Positions 24,466-32,267 are shown, numbered from the stretch's first letter. The stretch is DNA of 32,495 nt from Synechococcales cyanobacterium PMM_0083 (GCA_949127665.1 CASBQE010000296.1:1-32495); one strand, 5' to 3'. Numbers and translations: made by a program. Notes: generated from the letters alone by a model not told the origin.

Positions 24466-24630
24466 TTACAGCGCGATCGCTTCGGACAGAGACTTTAATA
24501 ATTGGTGTAGGAGTGCAGGCTCACGAAAAGCCATGCTTTTGATCAGGCTGTAGTTAACCGAATTTTTGCCTTCCACCGCGTAGGCTGCCAGCGTCCAAAA
24601 AAGGCGATCGAAAGAGGAAGTCAACGTCAT
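24466..24630 (-). CDS. small protein of 54 residues downstream of an ArsR gene
   Basis: I do not recognise this protein. Read from the ATG at 24630, it starts [20 protein letters not shown] and continues [20 protein letters not shown] and [14 protein letters not shown] before TAA. It is compositionally protein-like, with an amphipathic leucine-rich C-terminal helix and no low complexity. It begins 21 bases after the ArsR stop on the same strand, so the two are probably co-transcribed. No strong ribosome-binding site is visible. It could be a chance frame that happens to include a HIP1 site near its end. Confidence 0.55.
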   Translation of the reverse strand: MTLTSSFDRLFWTLAAYAVEGKNSVNYSLIKSMAFREPALLHQLLKSLSEAIAL

Positions 24631-24651
24631 ATAATTCAACTCAAATAGGTC

Positions 24652-24972
24652 TTATTCCAACTTCTGTAAGGCATCCCGTACATCGACTAAATGGTTGTTA
24701 AATACCTCTAAAGCGGCATCTAGAATCTTAAAAATGGCAGGGTCGCGAATGGAGTAGAACACAAAGTTGCCCTGCTTGCGGCTTGTAACCAGGTTGCGGC
24801 TCCGTAAGACAGCTAACTGCTGGGAGATAGCTGAAGATTCAATTCCCAGCCATTCGGCGATATAGTTGACGCTGCGTTCTTCAGTTCGCAGGGTGTCAAG
24901 GATCTGAATCCGCACTGGATTCGACAACACCTTAAACAGATCGGCTTTAAAGTCACTGGGTTTAAAGGACAT
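24652..24972 (-). CDS. ArsR-family winged-helix regulator, no cysteines
   Basis: A 106-residue dimeric DNA-binding repressor type. The winged helix-turn-helix covers about residues 12-80: LFKVLSNPVRIQILDTLR, then IAEWLGIESSAISQQLAVLR (recognition helix), then the wing with GNFVFYSIRD. The usual metal-sensing CxC of ArsR/SmtB is absent and the protein has no Cys at all, so it cannot sense metals, arsenite or sulfane sulfur by thiols. A paralog with 70 of 106 identical positions is coded at 26643-26987 on the opposite strand next to a SulP transporter. It precedes the 54-residue gene. Confidence 0.9.
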   Translation of the reverse strand: MSFKPSDFKADLFKVLSNPVRIQILDTLRTEERSVNYIAEWLGIESSAISQQLAVLRSRNLVTSRKQGNFVFYSIRDPAIFKILDAALEVFNNHLVDVRDALQKLE

Positions 24973-25049
24973 CTTCTTATCTGAGTATCTTCATAGCTTT
25001 TCAGTTAAATTAGCATTGGGCTACTCGCCCATACAAGAAGCAGGCTGAC

Positions 25050-25435
25050 CTAAACTAGAGGCTTTAACGTATTGAGTTCTGTCGTAACGCGCTCAATAAA
25101 CTCCTGCCATTGGGAAGGTTGGTTTACAGAGAAAGTCTACGGCTCCTAATTGGAGTGCATGATTTCGAGCATCGGCTGTTGCCATACCAGAAATGAGAAT
25201 GACTGGAATCATTGCCAAATCAAGATCTTGCTGAAGTTTTTCGAGTAGCTCATAGCCATTCAATCGGGGCATCTCACTATCAGAAAAAGTGAGATCGGTT
25301 TCTTGGCGCGATCGCCAATTGCCAACCTTCTAGTCCATCCTTAGCTTCAATCACGTTGGAGCTTCGTCATCGCAGAAACTCAGAGATAAACTCGCGAAGC
25401 CATCCGTCATCATCAACCACGAAGATTGTTTTCAT
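25050..25435 (-). pseudogene. response regulator (receiver domain), frameshifted
   Basis: Starting at the ATG at 25435 the frame reads MKTIFVVDDDGWLREFISEF then meets TGA. The receiver sequence then continues in other frames: SNVIEAKDGLEGWQLAIA, next QETDLTFSDSEMPRLNGYEL, LISGMATADARNHALQLGA and VDFLCKPTFP, finally QWQEFIERVTTELNTLKPLV and TAG at 25050. The acidic pocket, phospho-acceptor Asp (SDSEMP) and Lys (CKP) positions are recognisable. At least three frame changes are needed, so it is inactive unless the sequence has errors. It starts 39 bases after the MBL-fold gene on the same strand, so they were one operon. Confidence 0.8.
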
Positions 25436-25474
25436 ACATCGCTTTCAGTCAAGACTTGATTGATTAAACGAAAG

Positions 25475-26311
25475 CTAGTGCTGATAGGCTTTCCGCTGAG
25501 TTTGTACTTGCCGTAATCGATCCAAGCATTTTGAAATCGTGATGGTGCCATCCTCGTAGGTCGTCAGCAGCTTTTGATCACAAACGCTCTCTGAGCAACC
25601 CTTGGCGTGTTTCCGATATTGATTCAGCATATTTGGCGAAACTCGCTGGTTCAATTCATTGGAGATAATGATGATTTCGGGTCTACAGTAATCAAACACT
25701 TCTGGGCAGTAGCTTTCTTCCCGCCCATGATTAGCAGCGACAAACATATTGACCTGTCGCAATCGCTTGCAAAACTCAGCATCCTTGAGTAGTTCTCGCC
25801 ATCCTTCTGTTTCCAGATCACTGGGAAAGACAATATGGATATCTCGATAGGATGCAAACGTGACTAAGCTGAGGTTGTGAGCATCCTGGGATTTTGGGTA
25901 ATTATTCCAGAAAAAGGAAAAATCAATCCCATGAATTTTCATTGACTGGCTGACTTGGGGACACCGTGAATTTTGGTCTGCCATGAGCACATTGCTAAAC
26001 CGTTGATTTGCCACATCTAATTCATGATATCGATCAGCAGTCAGTGAAGGGTTCGCCACTAAGAAATGAACGGCTAAGCCATCGATCAGGGTTTGTCTCA
26101 AAAAATCAGAGAGACCTGCTAAATGCTCTTTGCCATAAGCAGGAACAATCAAACAGTCTAGAGACGTGCAGTGCTGTTGCAAGAGGTGCTGCGACGGATT
26201 GAATCCACTGCGGGTGCTGTAACCAAAGTCAATCAGAATCGTATGATGATCGCCCATGTTGAGAGCGGCGCAGAAACCCTGATCAACGTCAAAAATTTTA
26301 ATGTCTAACAT
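25475..26311 (-). CDS. ComEC-like metallo-beta-lactamase-fold protein with degenerate metal site
   Basis: The 278-residue protein follows the layout of the MBL domain of ComEC and its stand-alone relatives: IKIFDVDQGFCAAL (canonical DVGQGDA), ILIDFG, then LIVPAYGKEHLAGL where the family has THxHxDHxGGL. So of HxHxDH only the last His (H63) remains. Later AHNLSLVTF, IVFPSDLE (D165, normally TGD), and AANHGREES (H195, normally HHG) are retained, and IIIISNELN fits the C-terminal loop. It likely keeps the fold but not normal two-metal hydrolysis. The ATG has GGAG seven bases upstream. It is followed by the frameshifted response regulator and is divergent from the second ArsR gene. Confidence 0.75.
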   Translation of the reverse strand: MLDIKIFDVDQGFCAALNMGDHHTILIDFGYSTRSGFNPSQHLLQQHCTSLDCLIVPAYGKEHLAGLSDFLRQTLIDGLAVHFLVANPSLTADRYHELDVANQRFSNVLMADQNSRCPQVSQSMKIHGIDFSFFWNNYPKSQDAHNLSLVTFASYRDIHIVFPSDLETEGWRELLKDAEFCKRLRQVNMFVAANHGREESYCPEVFDYCRPEIIIISNELNQRVSPNMLNQYRKHAKGCSESVCDQKLLTTYEDGTITISKCLDRLRQVQTQRKAYQH

Positions 26312-26521
26312 CTCTTTACTCCGAGTGAAATACTTTGTGCTGATGATTGAGTAAATGTTTTATTTATGCTTGATAGACTTCGGTCTGTTTTAACTGATAA
26401 GTCTTCGATCTCTGGGTGATCACCTCTACCGACTTGCGTTGTGTTCAATACGACGAGTCTTGGTATACATCTTTAACCCAGCAACGAAAGAGCTATGGGC
26501 CTTACTCCTTTAATGCCCACA
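26312..26521. promoter_or_regulatory. divergent promoter region with two GATA-GACTTCG-like repeats
   Basis: This region separates the MBL-fold gene from the ArsR-SulP operon. Two similar boxes, GATAGACTTCGGTCT and GATAAGTCTTCGATCT, occur in tandem around 26371-26411 and may be a regulator site; the first also forms a small hairpin with a TTCG loop. The downstream half is occupied by the long hairpin described next. Confidence 0.35.
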
Positions 26522-26581
26522 GGTAATGGCAATGGCAGCCGAAGAGGTAAAACCTCCCTATCGGTTACTGCTTGCCACACC
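26522..26581 (+). ncRNA. long interrupted hairpin upstream of the ArsR-SulP operon
   Basis: A 60-base stretch folds into one extended stem: GGT(26522)/ACC(26579), GGCAA(26528)/TTGCC(26572), GCAG(26535)/CTGC(26568), CCGA(26539)/TCGG(26561) and AGGT(26545)/ACCT(26552) with an AAA loop, all in order with small bulges. Twenty base pairs in five blocks are unlikely by chance. It ends about 60 bases before the ArsR start codon, so on the + strand it would be in the mRNA leader; a DNA-level role is equally possible. It matches no riboswitch class I can name. Confidence 0.45.
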
Positions 26582-26642
26582 CTAACACAAGTGCTAGGCT
26601 GTATGCAAGACTTTGCAGATTGTCAGATATAGAGATACGAAG

Positions 26643-26987
26643 ATGCAAAGGCTAGCGGATGTTAATTTGCCCTTAAAGCCCAGTGACTTCAAAACAGAAC
26701 TCTTCAAAGTGCTGTCTCATCCAGTGCGGATTCAAATTCTAGACACGCTTCGGTGTGGCGAGAACAGCGTCAATGCCATTGCGGAGTGGCTGGAGGTAGA
26801 AGCCTCTTCAATCTCTCGGCAGCTCGCAATCTTGCGGCGCTACGACCTGGTAATTAGTCGTCGAGAAGGCACCCATGTGTTTTATTCTGTACGCGATCGC
26901 GATCTCTTCAAAGTTTTGGATGCGGCACTAGAGGTCTTCAACCACCACCTAGTTGAGATTCGCAACAGTTTGGATCAACTGGAATAA
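26643..26987 (+). CDS. ArsR-family winged-helix regulator upstream of SulP transporter
   Basis: This 114-residue protein has a start at the ATG at 26643; a TTG at 26613 is possible but adds ten unconserved residues. The winged helix reads LFKVLSHPVRIQILDTLRCG, IAEWLEVEASSISRQLAILR and THVFYSVRD. It is 66% identical to the ArsR at 24652-24972 but has one Cys (in LRCGEN) and no CxC metal site, so its ligand is not a classic ArsR metal. The SulP gene follows after 39 bases on the same strand, so it probably controls transport of an anion such as bicarbonate or sulfate. Confidence 0.9.
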   Translation: MQRLADVNLPLKPSDFKTELFKVLSHPVRIQILDTLRCGENSVNAIAEWLEVEASSISRQLAILRRYDLVISRREGTHVFYSVRDRDLFKVLDAALEVFNHHLVEIRNSLDQLE

Positions 26988-27026
26988 AGGCGGCAACTCT
27001 AATTCGGATGTTAAGCAGGAGGGTCT

Positions 27027-28715
27027 TTGAACCCAATGACAGTAATCAATAGTTTCAGTGGTGATCTACGCGGGTGGCTCAATCGTACGTTTGGTCAGTG
27101 GCGGGGTGACTTAACGGGTGGTCTAACGGCTGCTGTGGTGGCTCTACCTTTAGCCCTGGCATTTGCAGTTGCGAGTGGGGTAGACCCCAAAGCGGGGCTT
27201 TATACCGCGATCGTGGCAGGCATTGTTGCGGCGGTCTTTGGTGGCTCCCCAGTCCAAATCACCGGACCGACGGGCGCAATGGCAGTCATTTTGGTGGGGA
27301 TTGTTGCCAAATACGGCATTGAGAAGGTTTGGATTGCTGGGGTGATGGCAGGGATCATCCAGGTGTCTCTGGGTATTGCCAAACTGGGCAGACTGGTAAA
27401 ATTCATTCCCTATCCTGTCACCGCAGGCTTTACCAATGGCATTGCGGTGATTATTTTTTGTGGACAGTTGAACAACTTTTTTGGGCTGCAATTGCCCCGC
27501 AGTGAGCATTTCCTGCCTGGGTTATGGCAGACGGTGACCCATCTGGAAGGGATGAGTGGGGCAGCCGTTGGCTTGGCAGTAGTCGTGATTGTGACTAAGC
27601 TCTTTTGGGCACGAATTACAACATCCATACCGGGTTCGTTGGTGGGATTGGTGCTGGCAACGGCGATCGCTTCCGTCTTTCATCTCAACGTGCCCACGAT
27701 TGGCTCGATTCCCCAATCCTTACCGTTGCCGCACACCATTCCCCACTGGAATGACTTTGGGTTGATACGGGAATTAATCACGCCCGCTTTAGCTTTAGCC
27801 GCCTTGGGCAGCATTGAATCTCTACTCTCGGCAGTGGTCGCGGATGGAATGACGGTCAGCGAGAAGCACAACAGCGATCGCGAGTTAATCGGTCAGGGTT
27901 TAGCCAATATTGTGGTGCCTTTCTTTGGCGGCATTCCGGCAACAGGCGCGATCGCTCGTACGGCTGTGAATGTGCGATCGGGCGGTAAAACCCGGTTGTC
28001 TGGCGTGATTCACGGTCTTGCCCTAGCAATCATTATTCTTACGCTGGCACCGTTAGCCGCGCAAATCCCGCTGGCAGCACTAGCAGGCATTTTGATGGTT
28101 ACAAGTATACGGATGATTGAATGGGAGGCGATCGGGTTACTGATGCGGGCAACCTATTCTGACTTTGCAGTGATGATTCTCACCTGGACTGTGACTATTT
28201 TCTTTGACCTGGTGCTGGCTGTAGAAGTGGGGCTGATTGCAGCAGGAGCGTTGTTCATCAAGCGCATGAGTGAGTTGAGTTTGGTTAAAGTGCCTGAAAC
28301 AGAAGTCTTTCCACCCGGTGTGCCCCTGGAACTAACGAAGCAAATAGCAGTTTATCGAGTGGATGGTCCCGTATTCTTCGGAGCGGCAGAACGCTTTGTG
28401 ACGTTTCTGCGAGATGAACCAGCGGTAAAGTATTTGATTTTGCGGCTGCGGTACGTGCCCAACATGGACACCACTGGACTGGTGGCACTGGAAGATATTT
28501 ATCACGATTTGAAACGGCATGATTGCCGCTTACTGTTCAGTGGGTTGCAGCCAGAAGTTCAAACGCTTCTGGAGCGCACTGGTTTGCTCAACAAAATTGG
28601 ACGCGAAAACTGTTTTGAAACCACGGATGCGGCTATCCGTGCGTTAAACCCTGATTTAGAAGCCTGCAAACCTGGCTTGGCTTCCAACCTGCGATCGGAA
28701 GAATTGGTTGCCTGA
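27027..28715 (+). CDS. SulP-family anion transporter with STAS domain
   Basis: The 562-residue protein has about 12-14 membrane segments starting with LTGGLTAAVVALPLALAFAV and VDPKAGLYTAIVAGIVAAVFGGSPVQITGP, the SulP signature. A STAS domain occupies roughly residues 430-540 (KQIAVYRVDGPVFFGAAERF, MDTTGLVALEDIY). SulP proteins move bicarbonate (BicA), sulfate or other anions; the substrate cannot be read here. The start is either the TTG at 27027, four bases from AGGAGG, or the ATG at 27036, thirteen bases from it. It forms an operon with the ArsR gene. A weak hairpin (arms 28730-28737, 28759-28766) follows the stop, without a T-run. Confidence 0.92.
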   Translation: MNPMTVINSFSGDLRGWLNRTFGQWRGDLTGGLTAAVVALPLALAFAVASGVDPKAGLYTAIVAGIVAAVFGGSPVQITGPTGAMAVILVGIVAKYGIEKVWIAGVMAGIIQVSLGIAKLGRLVKFIPYPVTAGFTNGIAVIIFCGQLNNFFGLQLPRSEHFLPGLWQTVTHLEGMSGAAVGLAVVVIVTKLFWARITTSIPGSLVGLVLATAIASVFHLNVPTIGSIPQSLPLPHTIPHWNDFGLIRELITPALALAALGSIESLLSAVVADGMTVSEKHNSDRELIGQGLANIVVPFFGGIPATGAIARTAVNVRSGGKTRLSGVIHGLALAIIILTLAPLAAQIPLAALAGILMVTSIRMIEWEAIGLLMRATYSDFAVMILTWTVTIFFDLVLAVEVGLIAAGALFIKRMSELSLVKVPETEVFPPGVPLELTKQIAVYRVDGPVFFGAAERFVTFLRDEPAVKYLILRLRYVPNMDTTGLVALEDIYHDLKRHDCRLLFSGLQPEVQTLLERTGLLNKIGRENCFETTDAAIRALNPDLEACKPGLASNLRSEELVA

Positions 28716-28811
28716 GTATTGTTAAACGGGGTTTGAGTAGCAGTCGATGCCGTTGATCCTCAAACCTCTTCCATTAAAGCAGCGTACTGTTGGTAAATCC
28801 ACCGGATTAAA
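28716..28811. other. short spacer with an imperfect inverted repeat
   Basis: GGTTTGAG (28730-28737) and CTCAAACC (28759-28766) form an 8-bp stem. Its first arm, GGGGTTTGAG, equals the outer end of the terminal repeat of the neighbouring MITE-like element, so it may be a relic of a related element rather than a terminator. Confidence 0.35.
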
Positions 28812-29162
28812 GGGGTCTGAGGTGCAGTGGAACGAAAAACCCGGTTAAGAGGACAATTTGAATAGCCAAATGAAAATTGGACAACCTGGTGTGCTAATGT
28901 CCGTATCCAAGTAAAGCTTTGAAAGCTCATCCCTACAAAGCTTTCAAGACTTATCGCTCCTCATGACAGCCTTGTTTCAATGACTTCAGGTCAAGGCGGG
29001 CAATATCTTTAAGGGCGCTGGTGCAAATGGGTATACCCTAATGCGCCCATCCTAGCAGCCCTAGCCAAAAGTAATAAAGCCGATGTCAATGGGCTGTAGC
29101 CAATTTGGCTATGTAAAAGAGCCAGTTAACCCGGTTTTCCGTTCCACCGCACCTCAAACCCC
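28812..29162. mobile_element. MITE-like element, 351 bp, with 37-bp terminal inverted repeats
   Basis: The left end (28812-28848, starting GGGGTCTGAGGTGC) and the reverse complement of the right end (29126-29162, starting GGGGTTTGAGGTGC) match at 33 of 37 positions. The similarity continues inside with ATAGCCAAAT near 28862 and its complement near 29105. No long frame lies between the ends, so it would need a transposase in trans. An internal hairpin around AAGCTTTGAAAGCT (about 28913-28950) adds to the foldback character. I could not find a clear target-site duplication. Confidence 0.75.
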
Positions 29163-29415
29163 AATTTCGGGCATGGCAAACAGCATCTCGCCTCGTTGCT
29201 TGCGACCCTGAACATCTTGTCCCTGCTATTCCACACCTTTCTGGAGTTGCTTAGACCACAAATACCAGATGCTCAGGGCGCACTTACCGACGCGCAAAAC
29301 CTTTTGTGATGATGTGCGGGCGTTAACTCGTTATCTGTATTTCGAGAGTTGGGATCATCTGCTCACCTTTATGCTCCAAGGGCTAGAGCTAGAGATCCCA
29401 CCAAATACCAGTTAG
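29163..29415 (+). pseudogene. C-terminal remnant of a DDE transposase, frameshifted
   Basis: Starting directly after the MITE right end, one frame reads NFGHGKQHLASLLATLNILS and LLFHTFLELL. After one frame change it continues DHKYQMLRAHLPTRKTFCDD, VRALTRYLYFESWDHLLTFM and stops with TAG at 29413. This pattern resembles the C-terminus of IS4-like transposases of cyanobacteria. The rest of the gene is missing on the left, where the MITE begins, suggesting insertion into or deletion next to an older insertion sequence. Confidence 0.65.
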
Positions 29416-29689
29416 ATTTCCATAATGAGAATTGCTGGTGATCGCCGCCGCTATTGTCTAACCAAATGACCGTTTATGAGACACTCTTTTTGAGAGAGAA
29501 AAATTTCTTATCCTATAAAGTTTGCAAATGATTTTACCGTGGCTCTTGCAGCCAATAGGAATTTTCAAGGAGTAAAGTGTAAAATCAGACGATGGTTGCA
29601 ACGCTCAGAATAGCAACATTGCAAGCTAGGCAAGCGATCGCCGTTCGGCAGCTATTTTTGCAGGGTTGATTTTTTTTTGTCCTAAACCA
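29416..29689. other. intergenic region upstream of the XRE-type gene
   Basis: No gene is convincing. A minute frame of about 25 codons after AAGGAG near 29570 is not supported by its composition. The stretch must carry the promoter for the regulator; a T-run (29669-29678) precedes its start codon. Confidence 0.35.
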
Positions 29690-30118
29690 ATGCCAGCAAG
29701 ATTACAAATTAAAGCCGAAGACTGCTCCCCTTTAGGGCAATTTATTCTGCAATACCTGGAACAGCAGAGTATCAGTATGAATCATCTCGCGGAGTTGTCG
29801 GGGGTACCGCAACCCCGGTTGAGAGGCGCGTGCTTTAAAGGAACTTGCCCGACTCCCGAAACCTTAAGAAAGCTAGCTAGAGTCATGGGAAAGCATCATC
29901 TAGAGCTTTACACCTTAGCCTATGAAGGCAGAATAGGGCAGCTTCCAGAAGATGCCGATGATATTTCGCTCGATCTTTTAATGCGAGAGTTGTTTGAGAC
30001 AGCCAGAGAACTAGGCTTCACCGTTCCAAAAGTCCGCCCTTCTAAAGCGAAAATTCGTAAAGCGCTGCTGACACTGGGTTTCAGCTCAGAAAATAATACC
30101 ATGCCTGAAGTGGGTTAA
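29690..30118 (+). CDS. XRE/Cro-type helix-turn-helix protein
   Basis: A protein of 142 residues from the ATG at 29690 (MPARLQIKAEDCSPLG); a TTG at 29666 would add eight residues. The N-terminal part, about 15-75, is a Cro/C1-type DNA-binding domain: GQFILQYLEQQSISMNHLAE, LSGVPQPRLRGACFKGTCPT, PETLRKLARVMGKH. The C-terminal half is an acidic then basic helical tail (ELFETARELGF, KAKIRKALLTLGF) without recognised ligand motifs. It is monocistronic and ends at a bidirectional terminator shared with cpcG, so regulation of cpcG is not implied by orientation alone. Confidence 0.85.
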   Translation: MPARLQIKAEDCSPLGQFILQYLEQQSISMNHLAELSGVPQPRLRGACFKGTCPTPETLRKLARVMGKHHLELYTLAYEGRIGQLPEDADDISLDLLMRELFETARELGFTVPKVRPSKAKIRKALLTLGFSSENNTMPEVG

Positions 30119-30127
30119 TTAAAAACT

Positions 30128-30175
30128 AAAAAACGCGGGAGCTGTACTGAGTGAACAGACAATCCCCGCGTTTTT
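30128..30175. terminator. bidirectional rho-independent terminator
   Basis: AAAAACGCGGG and CCCGCGTTTTT (arms about 30129-30139 and 30165-30175) make an 11-bp stem with T-runs on either strand. It ends the XRE gene on the + strand and cpcG on the - strand, whose stop lies at 30193. Confidence 0.85.
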
Positions 30176-30192
30176 GAATGGCTCAGGGTGAC

Positions 30193-30948
30193 TTATCTTT
30201 TGCGATAGGGAACGGATTGTTCGATATCAATGTTAAGCGCTGAGATTCTTTGAGGCGGGTTACCCTGGGGGTTAATAGCCCGCGCCATATTGAGGAATTG
30301 AGATGGACTTCCTGCAACCGCCTTTTGCTCTTGGGGAACATAGCTGCGAACAGTGGTTTGCCAAATGAATTGTGGGAAACCAAGCTTACGGCGGTAGTAT
30401 GCGTCGTAGCGGGGAGAGGTGATGTTGAACGGACGTTCGCCCTCTGCCCGACCCGGCAAAATGCGGCGACGTTGATAGGGAAGGATATCGTATCCAAACG
30501 CTTCCAAGTATTCATCACTGTTGAGTAGCGCGTCTATAAAGCCCACAATGCCTTTAGTAGCCACGACGATCGACCAAGCAATCTTTTCGCGCTCACTGTA
30601 AACATCACGACCCAAGACTCGCTGCACAGTCTGCTCTACAAAGCGATAGTTGCTATTGAGATCATAGAAACTGCGCTTGTAAGTGTTGGAGAGAACCAAA
30701 CCACGCACAAAATCTCGAACTGTAATTTGACCGTTGCGAAGTTGGGACTCCAGAGTTTTCTCACGATCGGCAGCAAAAGCATGGAAGAAAAGCTGACGAT
30801 AGGCTGCTTCAATCAAAGCATCCATATCTGTCGATGACAGCAGATTGTCTGTGGAGTAGATCCGGGGTTGCTCGTCTCCAGGGACTTCATAGCCCGCGAC
30901 CCGTTGATTTTGACTATTTGGAGAATATTCTAAAAGAGGAAGTGCCAC
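30193..30948 (-). CDS. cpcG: phycobilisome rod-core linker CpcG
   Basis: CpcG attaches phycocyanin rods to the allophycocyanin core of the phycobilisome. The 251-residue protein starts with GTG at 30948 ([20 protein letters not shown]), the classic CpcG N-terminus. The linker (Pfam PBS_linker_poly) domain occupies about residues 20-155: [40 protein letters not shown], CpcG-typical [20 protein letters not shown] and [20 protein letters not shown]. The C-terminus ends basic (VPYRKR) and has no hydrophobic helix, so it is the CpcG1-like rather than the CpcG2/CpcL membrane form. No cpcBA genes are adjacent; an ORF for cpcS-type lyase lies upstream. Confidence 0.95.
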   Translation of the reverse strand: MALPLLEYSPNSQNQRVAGYEVPGDEQPRIYSTDNLLSSTDMDALIEAAYRQLFFHAFAADREKTLESQLRNGQITVRDFVRGLVLSNTYKRSFYDLNSNYRFVEQTVQRVLGRDVYSEREKIAWSIVVATKGIVGFIDALLNSDEYLEAFGYDILPYQRRRILPGRAEGERPFNITSPRYDAYYRRKLGFPQFIWQTTVRSYVPQEQKAVAGSPSQFLNMARAINPQGNPPQRISALNIDIEQSVPYRKR

Positions 30949-31052
30949 GCCTACAAAATCTCCCTTTTCTGATAAAGTCTTACAAAGTTAGTCTTGATCA
31001 TATATGGATGGGTGCTGCATTATTCGATTTAGTCTGATGAAAATTACATAAC

Positions 31053-31634
31053 TTAATTTAGCGATCGCTGATTTCTTCCTTCGCCGCGCCAAAATGCCAG
31101 TGAATTTTGGGTTGGAACACAATCAGGATAAAACCGCAACCAGTCTTTGGCATCAGATTGATCGGGCGGCGGCGGAATCTCTAAGCCTAGGCAAAGATGG
31201 GCGAGCGATCGCTCAAACTGAGTGTGGTGCCCAGGAACCCCAACATGGGCATGGGCATATTCATGAGCAACCAACCGCAGCCAGTCGTCTGGCACCACGC
31301 GCCCCACGTCAATCAAGATGGTGATTGGATCAGTTTGCAGATTACACAGCCCATCCATGCCAAAAGATTGAACCAGCGGAGCCGCAAAAATTTGGACAGG
31401 GCACTGATCCCAAGGGTGAAAGCAATCATGGCACCTCTGAAGATAGCTGTTGATTTGGGCGTTCACCCCATCAATGTGATCACCGATCCAGGTGCAAATC
31501 GGTATTCGGTCATCCAGGTGATCAACCACATCCACCATCTCTGGCGCTAAAGCTAAACTGCGAACCCCGTAGAGATAATCCAGCCCACGGGTAAATGGGT
31601 CGAGGCTAGTAGTGATAATGAATCGATCAACCAA
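31053..31634 (-). CDS. HExxH metalloprotease-like protein coupled to cpcS
   Basis: I do not recognise a named family. The 193-residue protein contains AHEYAHAHVGVPGHH, an HExxH zinc site (H124, E125, H128) with a possible third ligand at H136/H137, in a helix after ILIDVGRVVPDDWLRLV. Four Cys (C47, C69, C71 and C78 among them) lie in the middle (CHDCFHPWDQC). It starts with TTG at 31634, three bases after the cpcS stop, so it is translated from the cpcS mRNA. No signal peptide is seen, so it would be cytosolic. A link to phycobiliprotein maturation or turnover is inference from position only. Confidence 0.75.
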   Translation of the reverse strand: MVDRFIITTSLDPFTRGLDYLYGVRSLALAPEMVDVVDHLDDRIPICTWIGDHIDGVNAQINSYLQRCHDCFHPWDQCPVQIFAAPLVQSFGMDGLCNLQTDPITILIDVGRVVPDDWLRLVAHEYAHAHVGVPGHHTQFERSLAHLCLGLEIPPPPDQSDAKDWLRFYPDCVPTQNSLAFWRGEGRNQRSLN

Positions 31635-31637
31635 AAT

Positions 31638-32267
31638 CTAGCAGCCTAGCAAAGAAAAGTATTCTGTCGCTGCAACGGCGATTTGAGCTGGGTTAGGGGA
31701 GCTTGAGGAGTCCGTTTCTGATCCAGAGTCATCTGCGTCAGCGTCGGCAACCCGAAGTTCGGTACAAAAAGTAGCCGTGCTGAATCCACCAAATCGTTTG
31801 ACGGTACTGGTTCGCATTCGGAGGCTGGGGCTAGCAAACCAAAAACGCTCGATCGAACTCATGGTTTCATACTCGGTCGTTAGCACCAACGCATCTTCAT
31901 CATCCATGTGATATTGCCCCGCAATCGGCACAATTTCAGCATAGCCCCGCTCTCGCAGCAAAATTCCTTGACGGGGTTGATCTGCGTCGGGAATCAGGGC
32001 GAATACCGTAGAACCTTCATGGTTTTCATCGTCATTCCGATCCCAGCCCATTGTTCCATGCCAAGAGACAAACGCCCCCCCGATCGCCAGGGTAGGATCA
32101 ACCTCATGCAGTTGGCAGATCTCAATCACCTGTGGATGATCCGCCGCAAACGCCTCAACCTGAATCGCCGATCCGCCTGCTTCAGCCCGTTTGAATGCCA
32201 GGTGATGCGTGGTTCGCTGCGATCGCCATGTTCCGGTACTCAGTTGAAAAAACTCCATTACATCCAT
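31638..32267 (-). CDS. cpcS: CpcS/CpeS-type phycobilin lyase
   Basis: CpcS proteins attach phycocyanobilin to Cys84 of beta-phycocyanin and allophycocyanin subunits. The 209-residue protein begins [20 protein letters not shown], the characteristic lipocalin-like N-terminus (FFxLSxGxWxSQRxTHHL), followed by [20 protein letters not shown] and [12 protein letters not shown] as beta-strands of the barrel. The C-terminus has an acidic/Ser insert ([16 protein letters not shown]) before the last strand. The ATG at 32267 is chosen, but the one at codon 4 is equally possible as the Shine-Dalgarno sequence is weak. It is the first gene of a two-gene unit with the HExxH protein. Confidence 0.92.
   Translation of the reverse strand: MDVMEFFQLSTGTWRSQRTTHHLAFKRAEAGGSAIQVEAFAADHPQVIEICQLHEVDPTLAIGGAFVSWHGTMGWDRNDDENHEGSTVFALIPDADQPRQGILLRERGYAEIVPIAGQYHMDDEDALVLTTEYETMSSIERFWFASPSLRMRTSTVKRFGGFSTATFCTELRVADADADDSGSETDSSSSPNPAQIAVAATEYFSLLGC

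Noticed and set aside
24321-24651. Cobalamin riboswitch upstream of cobN
   Set aside because: I looked for the conserved B12-box and its surrounding stems and did not see them.
24652-24972. Metal- or sulfide-sensing role (SmtB or BigR/SqrR type) for the ArsR protein
   Set aside because: It contains no Cys residue, so thiol-based sensing is excluded; the paralog has only one.
26522-26600. Integron attC site
   Set aside because: The hairpin has extrahelical bases, but the R'/R'' consensus core sites GTTRRRY and RYYYAAC are missing.
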